A stretch of DNA of 64,000 bases from Hyphomicrobiales bacterium (GCA_900468805.1 UEIF01000033.1:62001-126000); one strand, 5' to 3'; shown: positions 15,995 through 24,558, counted from the first letter of the stretch. Numbers and translations are program-made. The notes: generated from the sequence alone by a model not told the origin.

Positions 15995-17464
15995 CTAGGC
16001 GAAGTGGATGGTCTTCAGCTCGATATAATTGTCGAGACCTTCGATGCCGCCTTCGCGCCCCTGCCCGGATTCCTTGACACCGCCGAAAGGCATTGTCGGA
16101 TCGACGATATTGCCGTTGATCGTCAGACCACCGGATCGGATCCGCCGCGCGACGCGATAGGCGCGTTCCGGATCGGCGCTGTAGATCGCACCGTTGAGAC
16201 CATAGGCACTATCATTTGCCTTGCGGATCGCATCCTCCTCATCGCTATAGGTGATGACGGAAACGACCGGTCCGAAGATTTCCTCCTGCGCGATCTTCAT
16301 GTCTGGCGTCACATCCGTAAAGACGGTCGGCTCGACATAAAAGCCCTTCTCCAACCCCGCCGGCCGTCCACCGCCACAGGCAAGTGTCGCGCCGCCCTTG
16401 ATGCCGGCATCGATATAGGTTTTCACACGCTCGAGCTGACGGCCCATGGCAAGCGGTCCCATATGCACAGTGGGGTCGGAAGGGTCACCGACCTTGATAT
16501 TGGAGACGGCGCCGAGGAAAAGATCGAGGAATTCCTGCTTGCGGGTCTCCGGCACGAGGATGCGCGTCAGCGAAAAGCAGACCTGGCCGGTGATCGGCAT
16601 GGTGTAGATCATCAGGCTTGGCAGCGCTTGCTTGAAATCCGCATCGTCGAGAAGAAGCGCTGCGGACTTGCCGCCAAGTTCCAGGCTGACGCGAGCGAGA
16701 CGCTCGGCGCAGGCCGCAGCGATGTGTTTGCCCGCTGCGGTCGAGCCGGTGAAGGCGACCTTGTCGATGCCCTTGTGGCGGATCAGAAAATCACCCGCTT
16801 CGCGCCCTGCCGGAACGAGATTGAAAACACCTTTCGGCAAGCCCGCCGCCTCGATGCATTCGGCAAGGATATAGGCTTCCAGCGGCGTTTCCGGCGAAGG
16901 CTTGGAAACGAAGGTGCAGCCTGCCGCAAGACCGGCTGCGATCTTGTAGCTCAGGAGCACCATCGGTGCATTCCAGGGAGTGACCGCTGCGCAAACGCCC
17001 ACAGGCTCCCTGACGACCCGCACCTTGCCGCCATCTGCGCGCGTACGCTCGTCGACGAAACTGTAGGAATTGCCATCGATCAGATCGGCATAATAATTGA
17101 AGAGCGCCGCATTCTGCGGCACCAGCTTCTTCGTCAGCATGATCGGCGCGCCGACCTGCAGAGTCCAGGCTTCGGCGATATCATCAAGTCGCTCAGTAAT
17201 GTTTGCGGCAATCTCGCGCAGATACTCGGCGCGCTCCCGCGGCGAAAGACGCGGCCACGGGCCGTTGTCGAAGGCATCACGGGCAGCAGTCACCGCCGCA
17301 CCCATATCCGCGATCGAAGCCTCCGGATATTGCATTATCAGCTCTTCGGTGACCGGCGAAATTACATCGAGCATCCGGTCCGAAAGCGGGCTCACCCATT
17401 CGCCGCCGATGAAGAATTTCTCCGGCGCACGCAAAACAGACTTCGGCGCGGTCATGACATTCAT
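15995..17464 (-). CDS. Aldehyde dehydrogenase (hydroxymuconic-semialdehyde dehydrogenase-like)
   Basis: A 489-residue NAD(P)-dependent aldehyde dehydrogenase of usual length. Visible are the Asn in TPWNAPM, VAFTGSTAAGKHI for cofactor binding, Glu in LELGGKSA and the catalytic Cys in PITGQVCFSLTRILVP. It is the first gene of the minus-strand operon and is preceded by a GGAGGAG site. In this setting it probably oxidises a semialdehyde from extradiol cleavage or an aromatic aldehyde such as a vanillin analogue. The sequence does not separate these. Confidence 0.88.
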   Translation of the reverse strand: MNVMTAPKSVLRAPEKFFIGGEWVSPLSDRMLDVISPVTEELIMQYPEASIADMGAAVTAARDAFDNGPWPRLSPRERAEYLREIAANITERLDDIAEAWTLQVGAPIMLTKKLVPQNAALFNYYADLIDGNSYSFVDERTRADGGKVRVVREPVGVCAAVTPWNAPMVLLSYKIAAGLAAGCTFVSKPSPETPLEAYILAECIEAAGLPKGVFNLVPAGREAGDFLIRHKGIDKVAFTGSTAAGKHIAAACAERLARVSLELGGKSAALLLDDADFKQALPSLMIYTMPITGQVCFSLTRILVPETRKQEFLDLFLGAVSNIKVGDPSDPTVHMGPLAMGRQLERVKTYIDAGIKGGATLACGGGRPAGLEKGFYVEPTVFTDVTPDMKIAQEEIFGPVVSVITYSDEEDAIRKANDSAYGLNGAIYSADPERAYRVARRIRSGGLTINGNIVDPTMPFGGVKESGQGREGGIEGLDNYIELKTIHFA

Positions 17465-17684
17465 TGCTGCTCCTCCTCAGATATGGTGACGGTTTGCTAG
17501 GCTCAACAGATCTGGCAATTTCAGGTGCCTCGGCACCGGATGCCGGGCAAAACCCGGCCGATGTCATGTCATTGCCACAGTGCCGGTTCCCTCCACGAAA
17601 CCTGCACTTCCTCCGGGAAAGCAGAGTGCCAGAGGAGACTTTAGCGCGCAAGCTGCTTTCGAACAGTCAGCCATTCTTCTCGAT

Positions 17685-17732
17685 AAAAATGCATACGATA
17701 AAATCGGAAAATCTGCAGATTTTTGCATTTTT
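17685..17732. promoter_or_regulatory. Nested palindromes, candidate operator
   Basis: AAAATCTGCAGATTTT at 17708-17723 is a perfect 16-bp palindrome. It is followed by TGCATTTTT (17724-17732), which is inverted at 17685-17693 (AAAAATGCA). The site differs from the GntR palindrome and may serve the double-headed LysR protein encoded at 18773. Confidence 0.55.
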
Positions 17733-17772
17733 CACACGAAATTGACTCATCCCGATTGAAATGGATTTATCA

Positions 17773-17782
17773 ATGTATACAT
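17773..17782. promoter_or_regulatory. Candidate GntR operator ATGTATACAT (metF-like gene)
   Basis: Perfect palindrome 37 bp before the metF-like start, within AATGTATACATT. It ties folate recycling to the O-demethylase, whose gene has the same site. Confidence 0.75.
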
Positions 17783-17819
17783 TTCGAAGGCATGAAGGAG
17801 TACCGAAGGGAGCGCTGGA

Positions 17820-18740
17820 ATGGCTTTGTTGAATTTCACCGGCAAGTCGAGGGAACGCACTCCGGAGCCGGAATTCGCAGACATGATCGAGGCTTGGTCG
17901 ATCGAGGTGATGCCCCGCACGGCCGCCAAGATCGATGACTTTCGCGCCCTCCTGCCGACCGGGACCCGCGTCTATATCGCTCACCTCGACGGCACCCCGA
18001 TCGAGGATATGGTAGCGACGGCAAGGCGGCTAAACGGACAGGGCTTTCCGGTCATGCCGCATCTCCCGGCCCGCAGCATTCCTGATATCAGCACATTGGC
18101 GGACTGGCTGGAACGCTATCGCGGCGAAGCCGATGTCCGTCAGGCTCTCCTGCTCGGCGGCGGCAGGGCCACGCCTGCAGGCGATTTTCACAGTTCCATG
18201 CAGTTGATCGAGACCGGGCTTTTCGACCACCACGGCTACACGCATCTGCATTTTGCCGGTCATCCGGAAGGCAGCCGTGATGTCGATCCGGACGGATCAA
18301 CTGCCCTGGCCGATCGGGCACTGCGCTGGAAGCAGGATCTCGCCTCGCGAACCGATGCGAAGCTTGCCATTGCCACCCAGTTCGCCTTCGACCCGCAGCC
18401 CATCATCGACTGGGCGGAGCGCATCCAGGCAGCCGGCGTCACCATGCCCATCCATGTTGGCATTGCCGGCCCTGCCAAATTGCAGACGCTGATCAAATAC
18501 GCCATTTCCTGCGGCATCGGCCCCTCGATGAAGGTACTGCAGAAACGCGCCATGGACATGAGCAAGCTGCTCTTACCCTATGAGCCAACCGACCTCGTCG
18601 CGGCCTTTGCCGATTACAAGGCAAGAAAGCCGGAAAGCCTCATCAGTCAGCTGCACATCTTCCCGCTCGGCGGCATCCAGGTGGCCACCGATTGGATGAA
18701 CAAACACCGTTCCGTTGAAACACCTGTCGCGCTACCCTGA
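17820..18740 (+). CDS. metF: Methylenetetrahydrofolate reductase-like protein
   Basis: A 306-residue TIM-barrel protein of the MTHFR (FAD-linked) family. It has the family's early Glu in SIEVMPRTAAKIDDF, the HLPARSIPDIS and LLLGGGRATPAGDF segments, and a C-terminal LHIFPLGG. LigM-type enzymes produce methyl-THF, and in Sphingobium SYK-6 a metF gene accompanies ligM to oxidise it back. The shared GntR operator argues for this role here rather than methionine synthesis. It probably forms an operon with the LysR gene 32 bp downstream. Confidence 0.82.
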   Translation: MALLNFTGKSRERTPEPEFADMIEAWSIEVMPRTAAKIDDFRALLPTGTRVYIAHLDGTPIEDMVATARRLNGQGFPVMPHLPARSIPDISTLADWLERYRGEADVRQALLLGGGRATPAGDFHSSMQLIETGLFDHHGYTHLHFAGHPEGSRDVDPDGSTALADRALRWKQDLASRTDAKLAIATQFAFDPQPIIDWAERIQAAGVTMPIHVGIAGPAKLQTLIKYAISCGIGPSMKVLQKRAMDMSKLLLPYEPTDLVAAFADYKARKPESLISQLHIFPLGGIQVATDWMNKHRSVETPVALP

Positions 18741-18772
18741 GATGGTCCGGCTGCGGGCCTTCAGGGAGAACC

Positions 18773-19969
18773 ATGCCGACACCCACCCATCCGAATATCA
18801 GACATATCAGGCTGTTCATTGCCTGCGCCGAAACCGGTTCGCTGACATCGGCCGCGGCCATGCTCGGCATCACCCAACCCGCCGCATCCCAGGCCTTGCG
18901 GCGGCTGGAAAAGCTTCTGGACGCCGCCCTCATCGAACGCGACGGCATGGCATTGACAGCGGAAGGCAGGATCGCCCTTCAGCGGTTCTGCCGCCTCTGC
19001 GATCTCATCCGTCAGGCCTGCGCTCCGGTCGCAAAAGCAGCAATCGCCATCATCGAAACCCGCCTGGCATGGCCCCACCTGCGCGCCATCACGGGTTTTG
19101 CCGAACATGGCAGCTTCAGTGCAGCGGCCCGCATGCTGGATCAATCCGAACCGGCCGTGCAGCGCGCTGCGCGCGAGGCCGAAGCCATTATGGGCATTCC
19201 CCTCTTTGAAAACTCCGGCCGCAATGTCCGGCTGACGGCCGCAGGACTCTCCGCAGCCCGTTGGTTCAGTCTGACGCTCGCAGAATTCGACAGTCTGCGC
19301 AACGAACTCCTGGAGGCCCGCAACCACTATGCCGGCCGAATTTCCATCGGCACTCTGCCGCTGACCCGCACCTTCCTTGTGCCCGATGTGATCGCCCTTC
19401 TCGCCAATCGCCATCCGCTCGCACGCTTCGAAATCGTGGAGGGCAGCTATGAGGTACTGATCGACGATCTCGAGCGCGGGCGCATCGATATTCTCGTCGG
19501 CGCGCTGCGCAGGAGCCTTGTTTCGAAAACCTTGCATCAGGAACCGCTGTTCGATTTCGAACTCAGCATCGTCGGACGCGCCGACCATCCGCTGAAGCAA
19601 CGTCGAGAAATCACCCCGGACGATCTCTCGGACTATCCCTGGGTCGTTGCCCGCCGCGATACGCCGTCGCGCGAGACGTTCAACACCATGGCCGCGACCT
19701 TTCCGGCGGACAAACCAGCCCGCCAGAGCGTGGAGACCGGCTCGCTCAACGCGATCAGGGGCGTGCTCCTGAAATCCGATCACCTTGCCCTGCTCTCCCG
19801 TCATCAGATCCGCTATGAGCTGGAAGCAGGTTTCCTCGCAGCGATGGATTATCCGCTCCCGGGTTCCCGCCGCCCCGTCGGCATCACCCTGCGCCGCCAC
19901 TGGCTGCCGACCGCCCTTCAGGCGGAATTTCTGGGTTTGCTGCGGGAACATTCGGCAGGACTGAACTAG
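18773..19969 (+). CDS. LysR family regulator with two N-terminal DNA-binding domains
   Basis: A 398-residue protein, about 100 longer than a normal LysR regulator. Residues 11-66 form a complete LysR winged helix (TGSLTSAAAMLGITQPAASQALRRLE). Residues 101-160 form a second (HGSFSAAARMLDQSEPAVQRAAREAE, ending FENSGRNVRLTAAG). The ligand-binding domain follows from about 165. The second domain is less canonical. It lies just downstream of the metF-like gene and likely regulates part of the aromatic island. Confidence 0.88.
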   Translation: MPTPTHPNIRHIRLFIACAETGSLTSAAAMLGITQPAASQALRRLEKLLDAALIERDGMALTAEGRIALQRFCRLCDLIRQACAPVAKAAIAIIETRLAWPHLRAITGFAEHGSFSAAARMLDQSEPAVQRAAREAEAIMGIPLFENSGRNVRLTAAGLSAARWFSLTLAEFDSLRNELLEARNHYAGRISIGTLPLTRTFLVPDVIALLANRHPLARFEIVEGSYEVLIDDLERGRIDILVGALRRSLVSKTLHQEPLFDFELSIVGRADHPLKQRREITPDDLSDYPWVVARRDTPSRETFNTMAATFPADKPARQSVETGSLNAIRGVLLKSDHLALLSRHQIRYELEAGFLAAMDYPLPGSRRPVGITLRRHWLPTALQAEFLGLLREHSAGLN

Positions 19970-20076
19970 CCGTTCTGTCTCACGATTGCGCGAGCAGCCA
20001 CCATCGCCTCGGAATATGCGATAATGGTTCTTTCGCCGGGGGCGGCAAACATCGATACTTCCATGGAGTTCTTCCA

Positions 20077-21048
20077 ATGCCTTTACGCTGCGCCATTCTC
20101 GATGATTACCAGCACGTGGCGCTGTCCATGGCCGACTGGAGTGGCATCGAGGCGAAAATCGCCATCGATCGTTTCGACGACCATATCGCCGACACGGATG
20201 CGCTCATCGCCCGGCTGGCGGATTACGACATTATCATCGCCATGCGGGAACGCACCGTCTTCGACGCCGAACGCCTCGGACGGCTGCCGAAGCTGAAACT
20301 GCTGATCACGACCGGCATGGCCAATGCCTCGATCGACATGACTGCTGCTGCCCGCCTCGGCATCACGGTTGCCGGCACGCGCGGTTTCGTCGGCTCGGCC
20401 GCCGAACTCACCTGGGCGCTGCTGATGGCGATGGTTCGCCATATCCCCTCGGAAGTCGCCAATTTCCGCGCAGCGCAAGATCCGTGGCAGATCTCCGTCG
20501 GACGCGACCTTCGGGGACTGACGCTCGGCGTCGTCGGCCTTGGCAAGCTCGGCCAGCAGGTCGCTACCTATGGCCGCGCCTTCGGCATGAACGTCATCGG
20601 CTGGTCGCGCTCCAATACGCCGGAGAAGAGCGCCGAACTCGGGATCGGCTATGCCGCTTCGGTCGAAGAGCTGCTGCCTGCCGCCGATATCGTCACGCTG
20701 CATCTCACCCTGAATGCGGAAACCAAAGGCATTATCGGCAAGCGCGAACTCGGCCGCCTGAAGCGTGACGCCATTCTTCTCAACACCTCCCGTGGACCGC
20801 TCGTCGATGAGCAGGCGCTGATCGAGGCTCTGGAAAGTGGCCACCTCGGCGGCGCCGGCCTTGACGTGTTCGATCAAGAACCTCTGCCCGCAAACCATGC
20901 CTTTCGGCGGCTCGCCAATGTCGTGGCAACCCCGCATCTTGGCTACGTGACGGAGGAAACCTATCGCATCTTCTACCGCGATGCCCTCGAGGATATTGCC
21001 GCCTGGATCGACGGAAAACCGGTCCGGGTTCTTAATGCTCCGAGGTAG
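20077..21048 (+). CDS. D-2-hydroxyacid dehydrogenase family protein
   Basis: A 323-residue NAD-dependent dehydrogenase. It shows the nucleotide motif GLTLGVVGLGKLGQQVA, the catalytic Arg in NTSRGPLVDEQAL, Glu in FDQEPLP and the active-site His in PHLGYVTEE. Family members reduce 2-oxo acids to D-2-hydroxy acids. It is a single-gene unit with a terminator at 21091-21117, and its substrate cannot be read from the sequence. Confidence 0.88.
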   Translation: MPLRCAILDDYQHVALSMADWSGIEAKIAIDRFDDHIADTDALIARLADYDIIIAMRERTVFDAERLGRLPKLKLLITTGMANASIDMTAAARLGITVAGTRGFVGSAAELTWALLMAMVRHIPSEVANFRAAQDPWQISVGRDLRGLTLGVVGLGKLGQQVATYGRAFGMNVIGWSRSNTPEKSAELGIGYAASVEELLPAADIVTLHLTLNAETKGIIGKRELGRLKRDAILLNTSRGPLVDEQALIEALESGHLGGAGLDVFDQEPLPANHAFRRLANVVATPHLGYVTEETYRIFYRDALEDIAAWIDGKPVRVLNAPR

Positions 21049-21090
21049 AGCAGGAACGACTGCTTACACATCGCCTCGCAGGCGAGCGCC

Positions 21091-21117
21091 GCCGTCGAGC
21101 CGGCGACGGCACTTTTT
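21091..21117 (+). terminator. Rho-independent terminator after the hydroxyacid dehydrogenase gene
   Basis: Stem GCCGTCG with CGACGGC (21091-21097, 21104-21110), a 6-base loop, then ACTTTTT. It is 42 bp after the stop codon. Confidence 0.75.
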
Positions 21118-21159
21118 GAACTCGGAGGCTCCCCGCTTTGCCGCAGAGAGCCATGTTGG

Positions 21160-22086
21160 TCAGACGGGTGCACGCGGATCATGCCGCGCAAGACGCCGCA
21201 GCAGATAGTCGACCTCGGCGCGCGCCGTGGCGCTGAGCGCGCCTCCGGGCTTGCGCTGCGCATCCGAGGTGATGACGCCTCGACGCATGAGAACATGCTT
21301 GCGGACGGCAAGACCGATGCCGAGCTGCTGCTCATAACGGATCAGCGGCAGATGCGCGTCAAAGAGATCATGTGCCTCGTCACGCTTGCCGGCGGCAAAG
21401 AGGCCGACCAGTTCGGCCAGCATGTCCGGGAAACCATAGCCGGTCATGGCGCCGTCTGCGCCGCGCTCCGGCTCGAAATCAAGGAACATGCCGCCATTGC
21501 CGCAGAGGATCGAGAAGGGACGAAGCTCGCCGGCCTTCTGCATGGCGCGCAGCTTCGAGATCTTCTCCAATCCTGGCCAGTCCTCGTGCTTGAGCATAAG
21601 ACATGAAGGGTGATCGGAGATGATCTTGGCAATGACGCTGGCCGACATGACGACCGTCAGCGTCAGCGGATAATCCTGCAGCACCCAAGGAACGTCTGTG
21701 CCGACGGCTTCGACGGCCTGCGCGAAATACTGGACGATCTGCTCGTCGGTGCGAAGCGCCGGCGTCGGAGCAATCATCACGCCGGCAGCCCCCATATCCA
21801 TCGCATCGCGAGCAAGCGAACGCATCGCCGCAAGGCCGGGTGCGGAGACACCGACAATGACCGGCACTCTGGAACGGCCGACCACCTGGCGAATGATTGC
21901 CCGCGATTCCGCAGGCTCCAGCTTCGGTGCCTCGCCCATGATGCCGAGGATCGTCATGCCGGTGACGCCACTATCCTGATAGAAGTCGGTCAGCCGATCG
22001 ATCGACGGCGCATCGATTGTGCCGTCCGGCAGGAACGGCGTGGTTGCGATCGCATAGACGCCCTTCGCGTCAATTCCGAAGCTCAT
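21160..22086 (-). CDS. Dihydrodipicolinate synthase (DapA) family aldolase/dehydratase
   Basis: A 308-residue (beta/alpha)8 class I aldolase. GVYAIATTPFLPDGTID opens the fold, ILGIMGEAPKL corresponds to the carboxylate-binding GTTGE segment, QDYPLTL holds the active-site Tyr and MLKHEDWPG the Schiff-base Lys. The ATG at 22086 overlaps the stop of the RraA-like gene (ATGA). In catabolic operons such proteins cleave or dehydrate 2-keto acids. The substrate is unknown. Confidence 0.87.
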   Translation of the reverse strand: MSFGIDAKGVYAIATTPFLPDGTIDAPSIDRLTDFYQDSGVTGMTILGIMGEAPKLEPAESRAIIRQVVGRSRVPVIVGVSAPGLAAMRSLARDAMDMGAAGVMIAPTPALRTDEQIVQYFAQAVEAVGTDVPWVLQDYPLTLTVVMSASVIAKIISDHPSCLMLKHEDWPGLEKISKLRAMQKAGELRPFSILCGNGGMFLDFEPERGADGAMTGYGFPDMLAELVGLFAAGKRDEAHDLFDAHLPLIRYEQQLGIGLAVRKHVLMRRGVITSDAQRKPGGALSATARAEVDYLLRRLARHDPRAPV

Positions 22087-22787
22087 TGTGCATCCTTCCA
22101 CGCCTGATAGCGTGCCTTCGTTTCCGCATTCATGGGATAGAGACCGGGAAGTGGCACGCCCCGGTCGATTTCGGTCATGATCCAGCCTTCCAGGCGCTCC
22201 TGCTCCGGCGCTTCGGCAAGCACCGCATCCAGCAGCGCGGCCGGGATGAGAACTGCGCCATCCTTGTCGGCAACGACGATATCGCCGGGGAAAACCGCAA
22301 CGCCGCCGCAGGCGATCGGCTGCTGCCAGCCGACGAATGTCAGCCCGGCGACGGAAGGCGGAGCCGCCATGCCGTCGCACCACACAGGCAGGCCGCTTCC
22401 GAGCACGCCTTCCAGATCGCGCACCACACCATCGCTGACCAGGGCCGCGACCTTGCGCTTCATCATCCGGGCGCAGAGGATATCGCCGAAGATGCCGGCA
22501 TCCTGCACGCCCATGGCATCGACCACAGCGATGCATCCCTCGGGCATATCCTCGATCGCTGCTCGCGTGGAGATCGGTGAAGCCCAGCTTTCGGGCGTCG
22601 CCAGATCCTCACGCGCCGGTACGAAACGCAGCGTGAAGGCTGGGCCGACCACCCGCTCCTGACCCGGCCTCAACGGCTTGGTGCCGCGCATCCAGACATT
22701 CCTGAGCCCCTTCTTCAGCAGGACAGTCGTCAGCGTCGCCGTTGAGACGCCTTTCAGGGTTTCGATGATCGAGGGATCGAGAGACAT
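22083..22787 (-). CDS. RraA-like aldolase (HMG/CHA aldolase family)
   Basis: A 234-residue RraA-like protein. The Arg-Asp pair in SDGVVRDLEGV and the segment FPGDIVVADKDGAVLIP mark the metal-dependent pyruvate aldolase branch. It is the second such gene in the window and differs clearly from the CHA aldolase at 13401. It lies between an SDR gene (10 bp upstream) and the DapA-like gene (overlapping). Together they look like a short pathway that makes and cleaves a hydroxy keto acid. Confidence 0.85.
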   Translation of the reverse strand: MSLDPSIIETLKGVSTATLTTVLLKKGLRNVWMRGTKPLRPGQERVVGPAFTLRFVPAREDLATPESWASPISTRAAIEDMPEGCIAVVDAMGVQDAGIFGDILCARMMKRKVAALVSDGVVRDLEGVLGSGLPVWCDGMAAPPSVAGLTFVGWQQPIACGGVAVFPGDIVVADKDGAVLIPAALLDAVLAEAPEQERLEGWIMTEIDRGVPLPGLYPMNAETKARYQAWKDAQ

Positions 22788-22797
22788 CAATAGCACC

Positions 22798-23577
22798 TCA
22801 TATGCTCTGAATGAGGCCACCGTCGATGCGGATGACGGAGCCGGTAGTATAGGATGCGCGCGGGCTCGCCAGAAAAGCAACCGTGTCTCCGTATTCCTCT
22901 GGTCGGCCGTAACGCCCAACAGGAATGGAGGCCGTGCTCTCAGCCGTCACGTCTTCCACCGGCCGGTTTTCGCGCTTCGCCTTCTGCTCGTCGAGGAAAG
23001 TGATACGACCGGTCGCGATGCGGCCCGGCAGCACGATATTGGCGGTGATACCGTCGCGGCCGATCTCGCGTGCAAGTGTCTTCGACCAGCCGACCAGCGC
23101 CAGGCGAAGGCTGTTGGAAATGCCGAGATTGGCGATCGGCGCCACGACGCCTGACGACGTGGAGGTGATGATCCGACCCCAGCCGCGTTCTTTCATGCCG
23201 GGCAACACGGCGTCCGTCACGGCAATCACCGAACGCACCATCATGTCGAAATATTTCGACCAGGTCTCCGCCGACTGACCGGAGGCCAGTGTCGGCGGTG
23301 GCCCACCCGTATTGTTGACGAGGATATCGACGGGTCCGAAGGCCTCGGCAATCACGGCCAACCTCGCCTCGATGATGGAGAGATCGGCGATGTTCCAGCT
23401 GATCGCCAGCGCCTTTCCTCCCGCAGACACAATACCCTCCGCCGTCTTTGCAGCGGCGGCTTCATCGATATCGGCTACGGCGACGCGAACGCCCTCCGAA
23501 GCCAGCGAGCGGGCAATTGCACCACCCAGTCCCCCACCCGCGCCGAACACCAGTGCGGTCTTTCCGTCCAATTGCAT
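22798..23577 (-). CDS. Short-chain dehydrogenase/reductase
   Basis: A 259-residue SDR with the nucleotide motif GAGGGLGGAIA, NNTGG, a catalytic Ser in STSSGVVAP and C-terminal GSVIRIDGGLIQSI. In the position of the YxxxK motif the sequence reads NSLRLALVGWSK, so the usual Tyr is not obvious. The ATG at 23577 is preferred to a TTG two codons upstream. First gene of a three-gene operon facing a LysR gene. Confidence 0.85.
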   Translation of the reverse strand: MQLDGKTALVFGAGGGLGGAIARSLASEGVRVAVADIDEAAAAKTAEGIVSAGGKALAISWNIADLSIIEARLAVIAEAFGPVDILVNNTGGPPPTLASGQSAETWSKYFDMMVRSVIAVTDAVLPGMKERGWGRIITSTSSGVVAPIANLGISNSLRLALVGWSKTLAREIGRDGITANIVLPGRIATGRITFLDEQKAKRENRPVEDVTAESTASIPVGRYGRPEEYGDTVAFLASPRASYTTGSVIRIDGGLIQSI

Positions 23578-23659
23578 ATCCAAGGCAGATACTCCGGTTT
23601 CGCCGGCATTATGGCGATCGCGACAAGAAGAAAAATCTCGCTTTCTCTGGTTTCAGAAG

Positions 23660-23672
23660 ATAGAAAATCTAT
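23660..23672. promoter_or_regulatory. Candidate LysR site before the LysR gene
   Basis: ATAGA-AAA-TCTAT, a small palindrome in the 99-bp divergent region between the SDR and LysR genes, 4 bp before the LysR start. Its place suits autorepression. Confidence 0.4.
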
Positions 23673-23676
23673 TCTT

Positions 23677-24558
23677 ATGGAAACGCGCTTTCTCGACACA
23701 TTCCTGCTCGTTGCCGAGCTTGGATCACTGGCCGAAGCCTCCCGCCGCCTCGGCATTACGCCTGCCGCGGTCGCCCAGCGCATGCAGGCGTTGGAAGACG
23801 ATGTCGGTGTGCCGTTGTTGACCCGTGTCGGACGCCGCGTCCGCCCGACCGACACCGGCCACGCCGTCATCGAAAAGAGCCGCACGATCCTTGCCGAGGT
23901 CCGCGATCTGCGCAGCCTCGCCAATGCCGACCTGCCCTCCGGGGAGCTTCGCCTTGGCGCCATCACCACTGCGCTGACCGGGCTGCTGCCAGCGGCTCTC
24001 CATGAGGTCTTCGCCAGCATGCCGCATGTCGAGGTCTTTCTGCTACCCGGACCCTCCACTGATCTCTATCAGCGGCTGATGGACAGGGATATCGACGCGG
24101 CGATCCTCGTAAAGCCACCTTTTTCGATACCGAAAACATTGGAATGGGAGCTTCTGCGGGCTGAACGTCTGGTTCTTGTGGCCCCCGCCGATTGCCGGGG
24201 CGAGAACCCGCACCAACTCCTGAAGACACGGCCCTTCATCCGCTACGACCGAAACAACTGGGGCGGACGTCTTGCCGACGAATATCTTCAGAAACAAGGC
24301 TTGAAGCCCGCCGAGCGTCTGGAACTCGATTCCCTCGAAGCGATCTCGGTCATGGTCGCCAATGGGCTTGGCATCTCGCTGGTGCCGGACTGGGCAAGAC
24401 CCTGGCCCGAAGGCCTCAACATCGCCGTCCTCGAACTGCCCGTCCCCTTCCCACCGCGAGAGGTCGGGATGCTTTGGCCACGCAGTTCCCCGTCACGCAG
24501 GCTGACCCGCATCGTACTCGATGCGTTGAAACGGTCGCAGACCGCTATCCGACGTTAA
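23677..24558 (+). CDS. LysR family transcriptional regulator
   Basis: A 293-residue LysR regulator with a winged helix at residues 3-60 (GSLAEASRRLGITPAAVAQRMQALE) and an effector domain ending in VANGLGISLVPDWARP. The ATG at 23677 gives the normal LysR start METRFLDTFLLVAE. It is divergent from the SDR/RraA/DapA operon, which it most likely controls. Confidence 0.9.
   Translation: METRFLDTFLLVAELGSLAEASRRLGITPAAVAQRMQALEDDVGVPLLTRVGRRVRPTDTGHAVIEKSRTILAEVRDLRSLANADLPSGELRLGAITTALTGLLPAALHEVFASMPHVEVFLLPGPSTDLYQRLMDRDIDAAILVKPPFSIPKTLEWELLRAERLVLVAPADCRGENPHQLLKTRPFIRYDRNNWGGRLADEYLQKQGLKPAERLELDSLEAISVMVANGLGISLVPDWARPWPEGLNIAVLELPVPFPPREVGMLWPRSSPSRRLTRIVLDALKRSQTAIRR

Larger units (their letters stand above)
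17465..17819. other. Divergent regulatory region between the aldehyde dehydrogenase and metF-like genes
   Basis: This 355-base gene-free region is AT-rich in its right half. It contains the nested palindrome at 17685-17732 and the GntR operator at 17773-17782. It should hold promoters for both the oxalomesaconate operon and the metF-like/LysR operon. I see no gene in it. Confidence 0.6.

Noticed and set aside
12320..17500. Long plus-strand frames (12320-13603, 14315-15946, 16004-17500)
   Set aside because: They are antisense to the GalD, GalB, dioxygenase and aldehyde dehydrogenase genes, which have convincing motifs and coupled starts.
18761..20077. 438-codon minus-strand frame
   Set aside because: Antisense to the double-headed LysR gene; no motif and biased composition.
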